From Thermothielavioides terrestris NRRL 8126 (Eukaryota > Ascomycota > Sordariomycetes > Sordariales > Chaetomiaceae), in contig NC_016458.1 of the NCBI RefSeq assembly GCF_000226115.1, positions 5,614,001 through 5,678,000 of the forward strand: a DNA stretch of 64,000 nucleotides, in the 5' to 3' direction. The notes beneath the pieces were generated by a model. It saw nothing but the letters and a program-made list of their open reading frames with translations, did no database searches and had not been told where the DNA came from. The number at the start of each line of letters is the position of its first letter. Within the stretch, counting starts at the first letter, position 1. Shown here piece after piece: positions 1 through 9,725 of this stretch. Position numbers and translations under genes: made by a program.

Positions 1-1245
1 CTGCGCGCCGCCCAGGGGAGGGAAAGGCGCGGCGTCGCTGAGGCCGCCGCTGGAGGAGGGCGGGTAGGAGGAGGAGACGGAGGACGGGGCTGCGGCGGAG
101 GCGCCGGCGTAGGGGGACCGGTCGTTGTCCGGGTCGAGCGGGTCGTCGGCGAGGGGGGAGACGTCGCTTTGGAAGGGCATGGGCGGGCCGGTGGCGATGG
201 GCGGGAGCGTGGTGCGCACTGTGGCGGCGGCGGCGGCGGCGGTGGTGGGGTTGGCGGCCATCGGCGGCTGGGGGTTGAAAACGCTGCCGCCGGGCCCCGT
301 CTCGAACGCGTCCGGGTCCTGGGCGACGGCGGCGAACCCGGTGCCGCCGCGCGGCGTGGGCGGGCTGATCACCTTGCCGCGCACGCCGCCTGGGCCGGGG
401 CCCTGGCGCACGTTGGCGTGGCGCCGCCGGAGGAAGAAGAAGGCCAGCGCGACGAGCGCGATGAGCACGGCCAGGCCGCCGATGGTGCCGCCTACGATGG
501 CACCTGTGCGGTATGTGCTGTTGGTCGCGGCGGAGGCGCCCGAGGACGAGGTGGCCGCGGCCGTCAATGCGGAGAGCGATGAAGAGCTGGGGTGTGTCCC
601 GGATGAGGAGGAGGATGTGCTGGAGATAGTGCCGAGCGTTGTTGGCTTGCTCAGGGTGCGGACGCTCTGCGTGAGCGAGAGGCTTACGGTGGGACGGGTG
701 AGGGAGGCGGTGAGGCCGCTCGCGCTGTTGAGCACCGTTGCTGCCTCGTTGCTCGCCGTCCCGCAGCCGAACTGCGAGAAGCCGCCGTCGAAGACGTTCT
801 TGTAGCAGACGGCGGCACCCGTGCAGCTGAAGACGTACGGGTTCACCTCGGTCTGCGGCCCGCTGTTCGCATCCACGCAGCCGGTGAAGACACCGGCGGT
901 GCAGGACGGCGCGCCATTGGGGCAGCAGCCCACGACGCCGTGTTCCATGTCAAGCACGCAATGCGACCCCGAGCCGCATGTCGCCGGCAGAGCGGGATCC
1001 CCGCTGATGTAGCCGCACACCGTGTTCTCCTGCCGGCGCCGAAGCGCGCGGAAATCGACCGGCGGCGGCGTAGGTCGCAGTGGCCATGAGACGACTTTCA
1101 GGGCGTGATGCGGGACCGTGATGGTCGGCGCCGGCGTTTGCCGGGCCAGTTTATGTAATGCATGGGCGCGCGCTAGGTCGAAGATGCTGCACAGGAGGAG
1201 AAGCGCCGTCGGCCGCGGGAGGCAGTCGAAGAGGTCGGGCTTCAT
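1..1245 (-). CDS. Cys-rich single-pass membrane protein, 3' end outside window
   Basis: One uninterrupted minus-strand frame runs from ATG at 1245 to the window edge, giving 415 codons with the C-terminus missing. Residues about 12-27 form a hydrophobic signal sequence (TALLLLCSIF). A Pro-rich linker follows, then a Cys-rich ectodomain from about residue 77 to 170 (CGYISGDP, CCPNG, CTGAAVCYK, FGCG). Next comes a Ser/Thr-rich stalk and a Gly-rich membrane span at about 247-270 (AIVGGTIGGLAVLIALVALA) that ends in the basic stop-transfer FFLRRRH. The cytoplasmic tail is Pro/Ser/Ala-rich. This layout matches the many fungal Cys-rich, mucin-stalked plasma-membrane proteins related in design to WSC/Mid2 stress sensors. 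No canonical WSC domain was recognised, so a sensor role is only inferred. Plus-strand frames here are antisense shadows. Confidence 0.75.
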   Translation of the reverse strand, partial: MKPDLFDCLPRPTALLLLCSIFDLARAHALHKLARQTPAPTITVPHHALKVVSWPLRPTPPPVDFRALRRRQENTVCGYISGDPALPATCGSGSHCVLDMEHGVVGCCPNGAPSCTAGVFTGCVDANSGPQTEVNPYVFSCTGAAVCYKNVFDGGFSQFGCGTASNEAATVLNSASGLTASLTRPTVSLSLTQSVRTLSKPTTLGTISSTSSSSSGTHPSSSSLSALTAAATSSSGASAATNSTYRTGAIVGGTIGGLAVLIALVALAFFFLRRRHANVRQGPGPGGVRGKVISPPTPRGGTGFAAVAQDPDAFETGPGGSVFNPQPPMAANPTTAAAAAATVRTTLPPIATGPPMPFQSDVSPLADDPLDPDNDRSPYAGASAAAPSSVSSSYPPSSSGGLSDAAPFPPLGGAQ

Positions 1246-2556
1246 TGTCGATTGTCGCCGTTCCGCTGCCAAGCGCCGTCGCCCGGCCGCTAAGTCATGC
1301 GCCCGGGAGCACTCACTGTGCGGGCCGCAATCCGAGGGCAGAAGTCGCAACCGAAAAAAGAGGGGTGGGAAAAGGAGAACGCGGCCACTGCAGCAATCAT
1401 ATACTGGTCATTCCGTTGATCAGATCAGACGACGGGAGTCCGACTGCAAGATGCGAGGAAGAATGCATGGAGCCAGAGTCGGGAGAGGCGCAGTGGCTGG
1501 GGCCACACCGAGTTGGGTATAACAGCGAAGTCCATGTGGTTGCGGCGCTGCTGCACTGTAACTGCACGGTATGTAAGGTGCTTACAGGGCCCCGCCCAGC
1601 GAGCCGGAGGAACTTGGTGAGTCTGAACTGGGCCAAGCCTCTCCATGCGACAACAACCTCCCTTGCGACAGACTTGCGTGCAGAGCGCGGCCGGGATGGG
1701 CCGCCGAGCCGTGTCAAGTTGTGCTTCCCTCAAACTGGTCCCGGTTCCTCGTCTGTTAAACACCTCTGGCTGTCAAGATAGGTCGGTGCGGAATAGTCAT
1801 ACTTTTTTAGACTAGCAGGTACTTCGACTGAACAGGGACACGATTTTATCTCGCAATCAGGTCCTGCAATGCCCAGTTTTCCATTTGCGTCCATGCTTAT
1901 TTCGTTGCATCTGCGCGGCCGCCTGTGGTGAGGCCCTTACCCCCTTGGGTACGGTCACTCAGGTTGGAGGGCAGGTAACCCAGTAAGCGCCCCTTGCTGC
2001 ACGACGGGTTGAGCTTCGTCAACCCACTCCACAGCAGACAGCACGCTGGTGAGTGTCGCGTGTCGGCCGACGGGATTTCTGATGTTTTCCGCCTTCATGT
2101 GCAACCTGAACCCAGCAACCAGGGGAGCTGAGTCGTCATTGAAACACGGGCCGGGTGGCTCAGTGGGGTCCGCAATGCTGCATGACCCCCAGTTTGTCGG
2201 GCTGTGCCGTTTGCTTGACGGCCTTTGCCGCACGAAGACCGCCAACCAAACGCAAACAATCTCCGTGCTTAGCCCCGGGCGACCACCCTGCATCTTCCAA
2301 GGGATTTTGAGATGAAGAAGCAGCGTGATGTACACGACGGATTACGGAATATTCGTGCTTATGATGAGGCCACACCCCAGCTCATCACTGCTCATCAAAG
2401 ATGGAGACCTCCTTTGCTTGTCGCAACAGACATTGGCATACACTACACTAGTTCCACAGGTATCTATCTATGGAGCTGGCTGTGCAATTGATGTTACATC
2501 TCCTGTGGAGGTGCCAACCATCTTCACACTATTTTCCTTTTTAACTAAGGTAGGTA
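1246..2556. other. Intergenic, no supported gene
   Basis: This stretch lies upstream of the membrane-protein gene and left of the first MITE. Several short open frames exist on both strands, but none shows recognisable domains, splice structure or sustained coding-like third-position bias. It presumably includes the promoter of the minus-strand gene. Nothing else was seen. Confidence 0.5.
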
Positions 2557-2564
2557 CATATCGT

Positions 2565-2966
2565 GGTCGTGGTTATAGAGGTCCCGCCAAGACTAATTTC
2601 GGAGGTTGCCGCTTACAAGTATTTACAATCGCCACGGGGTGAGCAGGGCCTCGACGACTTAGAGCAACATCGACAATGCACAATTGCGAAGACTCGTAGC
2701 AACAACTTCACTAAACCTCAACCAAATCGAAAAAAAAGAAAACGAAGTTAACCTATACCCTAACCTTGACCTTCACCCTAACCTTAACTTGAATCCTAAC
2801 TAGCGGGGGGCTAGCGCCGCCCCCCGTACCCCCGGCGAACTAACCCGTGGCTAACCCGTGGCGATAGTGCAAACCCCTTGGCGGTCTTGGCGGGGTACTG
2901 ACGTTGTAAAAACATTGCCGACAATTGGCCGAAATTAGTCTTGGCGGGACCTCTATAACCTCTAGC
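2565..2966 (+). mobile_element. hAT-like MITE, copy 1 (402 bp)
   Basis: This is a short non-autonomous element bounded by terminal inverted repeats: left end GGTCGTGGTTATAGAGGTCC, right end the near-complement closing with CCTCTATAACCTCTAGC. It is flanked by a perfect 8-bp duplication CATATCGT at 2557-2564 and 2967-2974. The interior holds an A-rich tract, then a degenerate run of telomere-like CCCTAA units (about 2752-2800), then a GC-rich stretch. It has no coding capacity. Copies 2 and 3 share its whole length. An 8-bp duplication fits the hAT superfamily; the superfamily is inferred because no transposase is present. Confidence 0.85.
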
Positions 2967-3032
2967 CATATCGTTAGTCTTCATCGGCATGGGAACACGG
3001 CATTTTGGGCGGTGGCAGAGCCCTGCGATGTA

Positions 3033-3412
3033 GGTCGTCGTTAAAGAGGTCCTGCCAAGACTAATTTCGGAGACTGCCGTGTACAAGTAATTACAAATCA
3101 GTAGGCCGCGACGACTTCGAGTAACATCAACAACGAACAATCGTAAAGACTCGTCGCAACAACTTTACGAAAACTCAACCAAATCGAAAAAAAAAGAAAA
3201 CGAGGATAACCTATACCCTAATTATAACCCACATCCTAACCTTAACCTAAACCCTAACTAGCGGAGGGCTAGCGCCACCCCTGTACCCCCGGCGAACTAA
3301 CCCTTGGCGATAGAGCAAACGCCTTAGCGATGGTGGCTATGTAATAACGTTGTAAAAACATAGCCGACAATTGGCCGAAATTAGTCTTGGCGGGACCTCT
3401 TTAACGTCTACC
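3033..3412 (+). mobile_element. hAT-like MITE, copy 2 (380 bp)
   Basis: Same family and orientation as copy 1, whose end lies 66 bp upstream. The left end is GGTCGTCGTTAAAGAGGTCC. The right end is GGACCTCTTTAACGTCTACC. A perfect 8-bp target duplication GCGATGTA sits at 3025-3032 and 3413-3420. The order of interior blocks matches copy 1: A-rich tract, CCCTAA-like run at about 3210-3260, then the GC-rich block. There is no open frame of note. Confidence 0.87.
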
Positions 3413-3420
3413 GCGATGTA

Positions 3421-4445
3421 GCTGCAGTTCTGGGTGCTGTGGGTCGCCAAGACGGGGACCACGGACTCCCGTTTCCAGCGCAGATCTGGGGACACGCTCG
3501 GTCATCGGTTTGCCTATAAAAGGTAGGGGCAGTACACAAGAGTCCGGGAAGAACTTGGCAGCTACGAGGAAAGCTGTCCGATTCACGATCAATATGGAGA
3601 CAGCAGCTTGAATACACGAGCAGGCCCTGCGAGACGCGGAAAGAATTCTCGACTCCTCCCAAACAAGCGTACAGCGCACCCGTCAACTGTTGGTCCCGTG
3701 GGGTCTCGTGATGAGACTCAGGATTGCTGAATAGGGAGAAGCGAGTGACGTAGAGGCAGGAATTCCAGAGTCGATGGACATGGTTGAGGATGTATCTCGG
3801 ATGATACAGGCGTTTGCCTGTTGCGTTAGCCTGCGTCCGGTTAACTTTGAAACTTGGTGCTTAGGTAAGAGCGGAAGCGACAACGCCAAGGCACCCCCGA
3901 GGAAGAGCGTGCTGAGTGCTTGGCAGAGACGCGCACGGACGCGACCGGCGTCAGCTCTTCTCCGCGTTTGTCGCTGGCTCGGTTGGTTCTGGGGACTCGC
4001 TCATGGCTCTTGGTAACCTCGTCCAGACCCTTCACTGTCTCTGAGAAATCTTAACCCGCGACATGGCTAAGTCGACACAACTCGAGACCCTCTTCGCCAG
4101 GCTCCCGGAATTCGCTTCTGTTTCCAGAGCCAATGGCGACACTTTCTGCAAAACGGGCTAACTTTAAACCTCGCCGCAGTAAGGCGCTAGCTCGAAGGAA
4201 TTCACATAGGTTGGTTGGTTGGGAGCGGTGCAGGGTAGGAGAGGCGCAGGGTAGGCCGCTTGGGAGAGCCAACCCACAACCACCACAATAGCAGTTATCC
4301 AACACTCTTTACATGTGCCATGCCCCCTCTGTCATAGCAGGTTTAACAGAACTAGCCTTCATCAACAATGCCCCGTTCGTATGCATCACAAGTTTGCTGC
4401 AGCCAACACCCGTCACGGACACCAGAGACCAATATCCCACATGAC
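3421..4445. other. Intergenic, no supported gene
   Basis: This stretch lies between MITE copy 2 and the 3' end of the aquaporin gene. Open frames of 60-100 codons occur on both strands, but none has a recognisable domain or credible gene structure. The part next to 4446 should hold the aquaporin 3' UTR and polyadenylation site. Confidence 0.45.
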
Positions 4446-5603
4446 CTACCGCTTCACGGGCACCCCATCCGAGCTCATCGCCGATGTTTGCGCCGCGCCG
4501 CCATCCGTCCCCGGCTCATCGTTTTCGATCATCCCGACCTTACTCAGGTGGCGCACGAGCCCGGTGTCGCCGTCGCGGTGCTGCGCGTGGCCCTTGGCGA
4601 TGATCATGAAGCTGTCCTTGAGCACGATCTCGTAGTACGCGGTGGCGAAGAGCGTCGCCGGGATGTTGACCAGGATGCTGATGGGCGAGTAGGTCATGTA
4701 CGAGAACGCCTCGCGGCCGAAGAAGATGGCGGCCACGATGCGGGTGCCCAGGTCACGCGCCAGGTTCGTGCTGATGGTGACGTTGGCGAAGCCCCAGACC
4801 ATGACGCCGTAGGCGAGGCCGATGGCGAAGGGCGCGCCCGCGGGGCTGACGAACGGGTTGGCCGGGTCGAGGCACGCCCAGATCACGACGGCCAGGAACG
4901 CGTCGACGAAGAACTCGATCAGGAAGACGTAGCCCAGGTTGGTCTGGTCCGGGTTCGGGAACGAGCACAGGATGCTGGCCGGCGCGCCGTTCGCCACGAG
5001 CGGCTTGCCGGCCTCGATGAACGCTGCCTTCATCTCCGAGATCTGCGTCCAGTACATGCCCATGAGCACCAGCCCAGCCACGAAGGCGCCGAAGATCTGG
5101 CTGAAGATGTAGTAGGGAACCTTGCGCCAGGGGAAGCCCTGCCAGATCGCGAGGGACAGGGTTATGGCCGGGTTGAAGTGGCCTCCGGACGTGGGCGCGC
5201 AGGTGATGATAGCGAAGGCGATGCCGAGCGCGAAGGCCCAGCCGATCTGGAAGAGCGAGGAAAACGTCGCGACACCGAGCGGCACGAGCGTGGGCGAGGC
5301 CGACGACAGCGTGAAATTGGCCACGGACGCAATGCCAGGCAGGACGTAGAAGAAGACCCCCGTGGCCTCCGCCATGCATTCGCGCAGCCAGCGCGGCCGC
5401 GCGTGCTCTAGGTCTAAGCGGCGCTGGGTGATGGGCCGGCGGACGGCAACGTGGCGGCTGAAGTGCCTTTGGACGGCTCGGTCACACCGACTTCCACTGT
5501 TTGGAAGGGCCGAAGAGTTAGCCGAGGACGCGTCAGTGGGACGAAGCAACGACGATGGTTGGGACCTACGATCGGCCGTGCGAAGACGCCCCAGTTCTGC
5601 CAT
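4446..5603 (-). CDS. Aquaporin / aquaglyceroporin-like MIP channel with NLA second motif
   Basis: Major intrinsic protein family member of 385 residues, a membrane channel for water or small neutral solutes. The conserved core starts near residue 70 (RWLRECMAEATGVFFYV) and alternates hydrophobic spans. The first pore motif is a canonical NPA at 144-146 (SGGHFNPAITLS). The second is NLA at 280-282 in ISTNLARDLGTR, with Leu replacing Pro; the pore Arg and following Asp are kept. The codon at 4761-4763 reads CTG on the coding strand. The C-terminal tail is short and polar. The first 65 or so residues are low-complexity and not MIP-like, so the true start may lie in an upstream exon or at a later ATG. 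A TATATA at 5798-5803 lies about 195 bp upstream of the chosen ATG. Long plus-strand frames over the gene are antisense. Confidence 0.88.
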   Translation of the reverse strand: MAELGRLRTADRRSQPSSLLRPTDASSANSSALPNSGSRCDRAVQRHFSRHVAVRRPITQRRLDLEHARPRWLRECMAEATGVFFYVLPGIASVANFTLSSASPTLVPLGVATFSSLFQIGWAFALGIAFAIITCAPTSGGHFNPAITLSLAIWQGFPWRKVPYYIFSQIFGAFVAGLVLMGMYWTQISEMKAAFIEAGKPLVANGAPASILCSFPNPDQTNLGYVFLIEFFVDAFLAVVIWACLDPANPFVSPAGAPFAIGLAYGVMVWGFANVTISTNLARDLGTRIVAAIFFGREAFSYMTYSPISILVNIPATLFATAYYEIVLKDSFMIIAKGHAQHRDGDTGLVRHLSKVGMIENDEPGTDGGAAQTSAMSSDGVPVKR

Positions 5604-7434
5604 TGTTGCGACCCAGCCACGGAGTCCCCTTGTTAGTGTTAAGACCTACGAGTAGGTTGCCAGCAAATCAACGAAAGAAAAGTAGCTTGCGTCCAAGGGT
5701 TCAGAGGTGGTGGTCCTTGAGTGTAAGGTTACTCGACAGGTGTAACCTGTGTCACCTAGAGAAGCAAGTCTCCTCGGACCGGGAATGTTCGCGATGATAT
5801 ATACGAGACGCGTGGCTAACATCCAATGTCAACTGGCATCCCTGTTTTGAGAGTCTGATTTAGGTAGGTGCAGAAGGATGCTACACCATGCTTGGTATGT
5901 GCCTCGGCTGGCCAATCGTCATTGCTAAGGGGTAAAGGGGATTGTTTTCCGGCGGGGTCTACATCGGACAAATGGCTAACGAATCTTGGTAGTTTGACCG
6001 TCCGTTATGTTCTAGGCTTTCAGGCTCTCATAGCGATTGGTTCTCATGTCCGGGGAAAGCAACTCTTTGGGGGCGAGACATGCTAGCTAGCAACGTGATG
6101 CCCCATACGTGCCATGCCAGGTTTGCGGAGGTAATCCATAGTCGTCTTAGTCTTGTGCGGAGAAGGAATGCGGGGAAGCAACATAGCCTTGTTGTGGCAA
6201 AGCAAGGATACGCAAATATCTGCGGCGATTGCCGAGGTTCTTGCCCGATGAGGAGATTGTTGCGACTTCCAGAGCTAATAGTGTTGTTTTGAGGATGAAT
6301 GGGGGGCCGCGATAAAGCTGCCTTGCAATGGATGTATCCAAGCTGAGGGAAGATGTGGGGATGGACTTGAATGTCTCGGAACACTCGGAGCCTTCAAAGA
6401 AGATGACATCGATGGAGAGTTACCAGCGGAAAGAATATTTACTCCAGGCTAGTATCAGCCGTCTGAGAAAACGAATTAGACGGGAAGGTGATTCACGCCA
6501 TTACCGGCTTGGACCTCGAGCTCCGCCTTTGCCCATTCGCAATGGGTGAAGCCCATGACGGAGCTCATACCATCACTCAGAATAGCAGTCATGGGCCATG
6601 ACAGACGCTTGGTTTCAAAAAAGGGACGGCCATTTCGTGCAAGGAATACGGCCACCCAGTGTTCTCATCCTCTAAGATGCCAGGGAGATCACATCGGGAG
6701 CAGCGACGAGGCCCGGCCACGCCGCGGAGCTGCCGCCCTCGCCCTTTATCGGGCTGTCCGCGGCCCAGGTGGCGGACGGAGCGGCTTGGCGCCCCGAGGA
6801 ACGGGTTCTTCTCGTGCTGGACGAGCGGTCCGCTGAGGACTACACGGCGCTCTTGGTCACGACGGAGACCGAGGACGGCCCGGGCTTGCTGACCGTGCGT
6901 GCGACTTTCGACTGGACAGACAAGAGGAAAGGGAAAATGTCCACGTCCATGTCCAAGGCGGAGGAAGCTGCTGAAAAACCCTGGGTCGCGAGCGCCCGCT
7001 TGGAGGAGCACAGGGCCGGTGCGAGACAGCTAATTCCATCTTCTGCAGCCGTGGCCCATTGTGATTGGGGTCATCCAAGCCTAGGTGGGGGAGGTGCTCC
7101 GTTAGTTCGGACTCGTTCTCGCAAGTGGGATGTCGGAGATGCGGCGCAATTTCGCCGCCGAGGTTTGTCTGGGCTATCCAAGATACCTAAATAATCCAGA
7201 AAGCGGGTGAAAGGTAATTTTACTTGACCCCGTGACCCCCATTTCCCTAGGCAACGTACCCGTACGTTTAACCCTGGGTCCCTGCTCCCCCTGAGCGGCA
7301 TTCAAACATCACCATCAAAGGCCAAGGAGGCACACCACTTCCGGCCGCGGACCTAGCACGGTAACCACCACAGCACGCCTAACAATCCTGCTACTTGGGA
7401 CCCGTCGCTTGATACCAAGAGACAACTACAGTCC
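5604..7434. other. Intergenic with one coding-like stretch
   Basis: This stretch lies between the divergent upstream region of the aquaporin gene and the 3' end of the mannanase gene. The 6.68-7.02 kb part is described separately. The remainder shows only short frames on both strands with no domain, splice or codon-bias support. Confidence 0.4.
6675..7011 (+). pseudogene. Possible gene fragment or single unresolved exon
   Basis: From just after a stop at about 6672, this frame runs to a stop at 7194. Its first 100 or so codons show strong G/C in third positions (ELPPSPFIGLSAAQVADGA, then WRPEERVLLVLDERSAEDY). It has no ATG at its head and no convincing donor or acceptor. After about 7015 the coding-like bias fades. 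It could be an exon of an unrecognised gene, a decayed gene, or chance. No domain was recognised and a function should not be assigned. Confidence 0.25.
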
Positions 7435-8684
7435 CTACGACTTGGAGGCAGCATCGATATCCTTCACGTGGTCCGTGACCAAGCACGTAGCATTGGCGGA
7501 GCCGTAGTAGATGGTGTTCCCGTCGTTGGGTGACGGGCCTGAGCTCAGCTGGTCGCCCCACTGCCAGAACATGTCGGCCGCCATCCCATCGTTGGCGAGC
7601 GAGAGGGAATACTGCTGCCACGGCGCCTGGATATCACACCGGGCGTAGGCGCCATCTGCGCGGTTTCGTTAGCGCTTCGTTCGGACCGGCATACTGCACA
7701 GTAATGGTTGTGGGTCGGTAGGGTTGCGCTTACACTCCTCGAGAAGACAAGGCTTGTTGGCGGCCTTGCAGGCTTCGGCATGGTTCTTAATCCAGCCGTC
7801 GCTGAAACTGTATGGGACGCCCCCTATGAAGCAGGTCAGCCATGGATGCCTAGTGAAAGCAAACAAAAGAAGAAGAGGGGCATCGCACAGCTGTCGGGAT
7901 ACATGTGGAACGTCCCGAAGTCCAGGTCCTTAATGCCAAGGTTCTTGACAAAGTCCACACCCTCGCTGTACCCATAAGGATAGCTGGTGTCGCCGGGCAG
8001 ACCGAACCCCTCGTCACCGAGGGTGATCATGTGAGTGGAATCCAGGCTACGGATGTAGGCTGAGATGTCGGTCGCCCACTTGTAGATAACGTCGGTGCTA
8101 CATCCGTGGCAGCGGGCCTCGTTGGCGAGCTCCCACGCAAACACGGCGGATGAATTGGCATAGCGGCTGATCACGGCCTTGATGTACTTCTTGTACTGCT
8201 CCTGGGCCTGGCTGTTGGTGTACCAACCCTCCTTGGTGCCGCCGAACGCCTTGACGTAGGCGTTCATGCCGCCGTAGTCGTTCCAGTTGTTGACGAAGTT
8301 GATAATCAGCTTGACGCCGCGCTTTTCGGCGGACTGCACCACGTAGTCGAGACGTTGCAAGCCGTCGGCGCCGGTGTTAATCTGCGAGCCGGCCGACGAG
8401 AGAAGCTGGAACCAGACGGTGTCGGACGGGGGTTTGGCGTTCACGTCGTTGAAGGCCCAGACGCGCAAGATCTTGAGCCCAGAGGTGTGGATGTGGTCCA
8501 AGACGGTATCGACATCCTTGTTGTTGGTCAGGAAGCCGATCCAGTACGAATTGGTGCCCGCGACGTAGCCCGTCTTGCCGCCAATGGAGAAGAGCGTCCC
8601 GTCGGCTCGGGCGGAGGCCTTCGCTGAAGGCAGAGCCTGGGCCACGGAGAGCAGGCTGAGTCCGAGGGTGAAGATGCCTTTCAT
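7435..8684 (-). CDS. Secreted GH5 endo-1,4-beta-mannanase
   Basis: Three exons, 8684-7889, 7823-7734 and 7655-7435, give 368 residues. The introns are 65 nt (GTGCGA...ATAG) and 78 nt (GTAAGC...GCAG). The start is ATG at 8684 behind a signal peptide ([17 protein letters not shown]). The TIM-barrel fold of glycoside hydrolase family 5, subfamily 7-like, is evident from RVWAFND at about 74-80, [11 protein letters not shown] with predicted acid/base Glu189, FHMYPDSWG spanning intron 1, and KPCLLEEYG with predicted nucleophile Glu295 just before intron 2 splits the Tyr codon. The enzyme should cleave internal beta-1,4-mannosidic bonds of mannan and glucomannan outside the cell. No carbohydrate-binding module is present. 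The C-terminus retains the family's [10 protein letters not shown] strand. A TATTTATT lies about 105 bp upstream. Confidence 0.95.
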
Positions 8685-9725
8685 CGTTGTTTTGGTCTTG
8701 TCGATCCGAGTTCCCAAGTCTCAAGCGCATCCGAGTGATCAGTGGCGCTGTGAAGCCGAATGCTGGGGCAGCCCGGGAGCCCCCGAATAAATACCCAGTA
8801 GAGCAGCCATCATAGCAGGGTCTGCAGTGAGGCCGGAAATATCGGTATAACTGGTCTGGTGTTGATTTGCTGCACGGGTCATTGAGTTCTGGAAAAACAG
8901 CCTTTACACGAAAATTAGCTCGGTGTTGACCTCGGAGGGGGGGCGCCCGTTCCCGGCAAGGCAATCGCCAGCTGTAAGTGGGCGAGCCATCGAGCCAGAA
9001 AGGGAGTGCAATGCCAGTCAGGTAGTGTACGGATTACTGTGTAATCAGAGTCCAAGAACCAGGGATCACCATGAGTTGCTTCACGGCGACTGGCGACACA
9101 AACAATTGTGTGCAACAGAAGACGGAGGACCTACCGCACTTAAGGTGGGGTACACTAGTCTCTGTCTCCCAAGTTGTGAGGATCTGTGGCTTCACTCCCC
9201 AATCGCTGCTTCCATGTGGCCATTCCAGGGCTGCGCTGCTTTCGATGGCCGTCAAACCGGTCGTGAGGCGAGCAAGTGGATCAAAAGCGTAACAGCGAGG
9301 GCGGCGAGTGATCCAACTCACACGGCACGATTGGAAGGGATGAAGCTGAAACAGCCAATCCCGAGACCCCAGTGGGCAATTTTTAGTGCGATGGGCCCCA
9401 AGCGCGTCCTCTCAGGAGCTTCTGAGAGACCCTGGCCCCTTAACTAGCGGGGCGGCCCTGGCCTCAAACATCCAGATCTGGTTAGGCGCGGGCCGGCATT
9501 CAGGAATCTGGACCACCGCCAACTCGATCAAAGCTCACCTTCCTCAGCAGCGCGGGCAGCTCCTCCCCCCTCTTTGATCGGAGCGTCCTCCTCCTTCCCT
9601 GCGCTTCGTCGTCGGCATTGCGACTGAGGAAGACGGTGTCGAGTATTGCCGACCCCCTACAGGTGCCTAAGGTGGTTATTTCCTTTCTGGACCAATAATT
9701 GGCCGCTGGCACCACTCGCAGCGGG
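8685..9725. other. Divergent promoter region, mannanase and channel
   Basis: The mannanase and channel genes are transcribed away from each other, so this 1.0 kb should carry both promoters. A 16-mer at 9021-9036 (GGTAGTGTACGGATTA) recurs reverse-complemented at 57291-57306. No gene is supported here. Confidence 0.45.

Noticed and set aside
169..805. Long plus-strand ORFs at the window start
   Set aside because: They are antisense to a coherent membrane-protein frame with signal sequence, Cys-rich domain and membrane span; one begins at TTG and is GC-driven.
1955..2335. 126-codon minus-strand ORF
   Set aside because: No domain, no splice context and no consistent codon bias.
2752..3260. A chromosome end or telomere
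   Set aside because: The CCCTAA-like runs are short, degenerate and internal to MITEs with target duplications, and unique sequence continues on both sides.
4368..5411. 347-codon plus-strand ORF rich in Arg, Asp and Glu
   Set aside because: Antisense shadow of the aquaporin gene; low-complexity composition with no domain.
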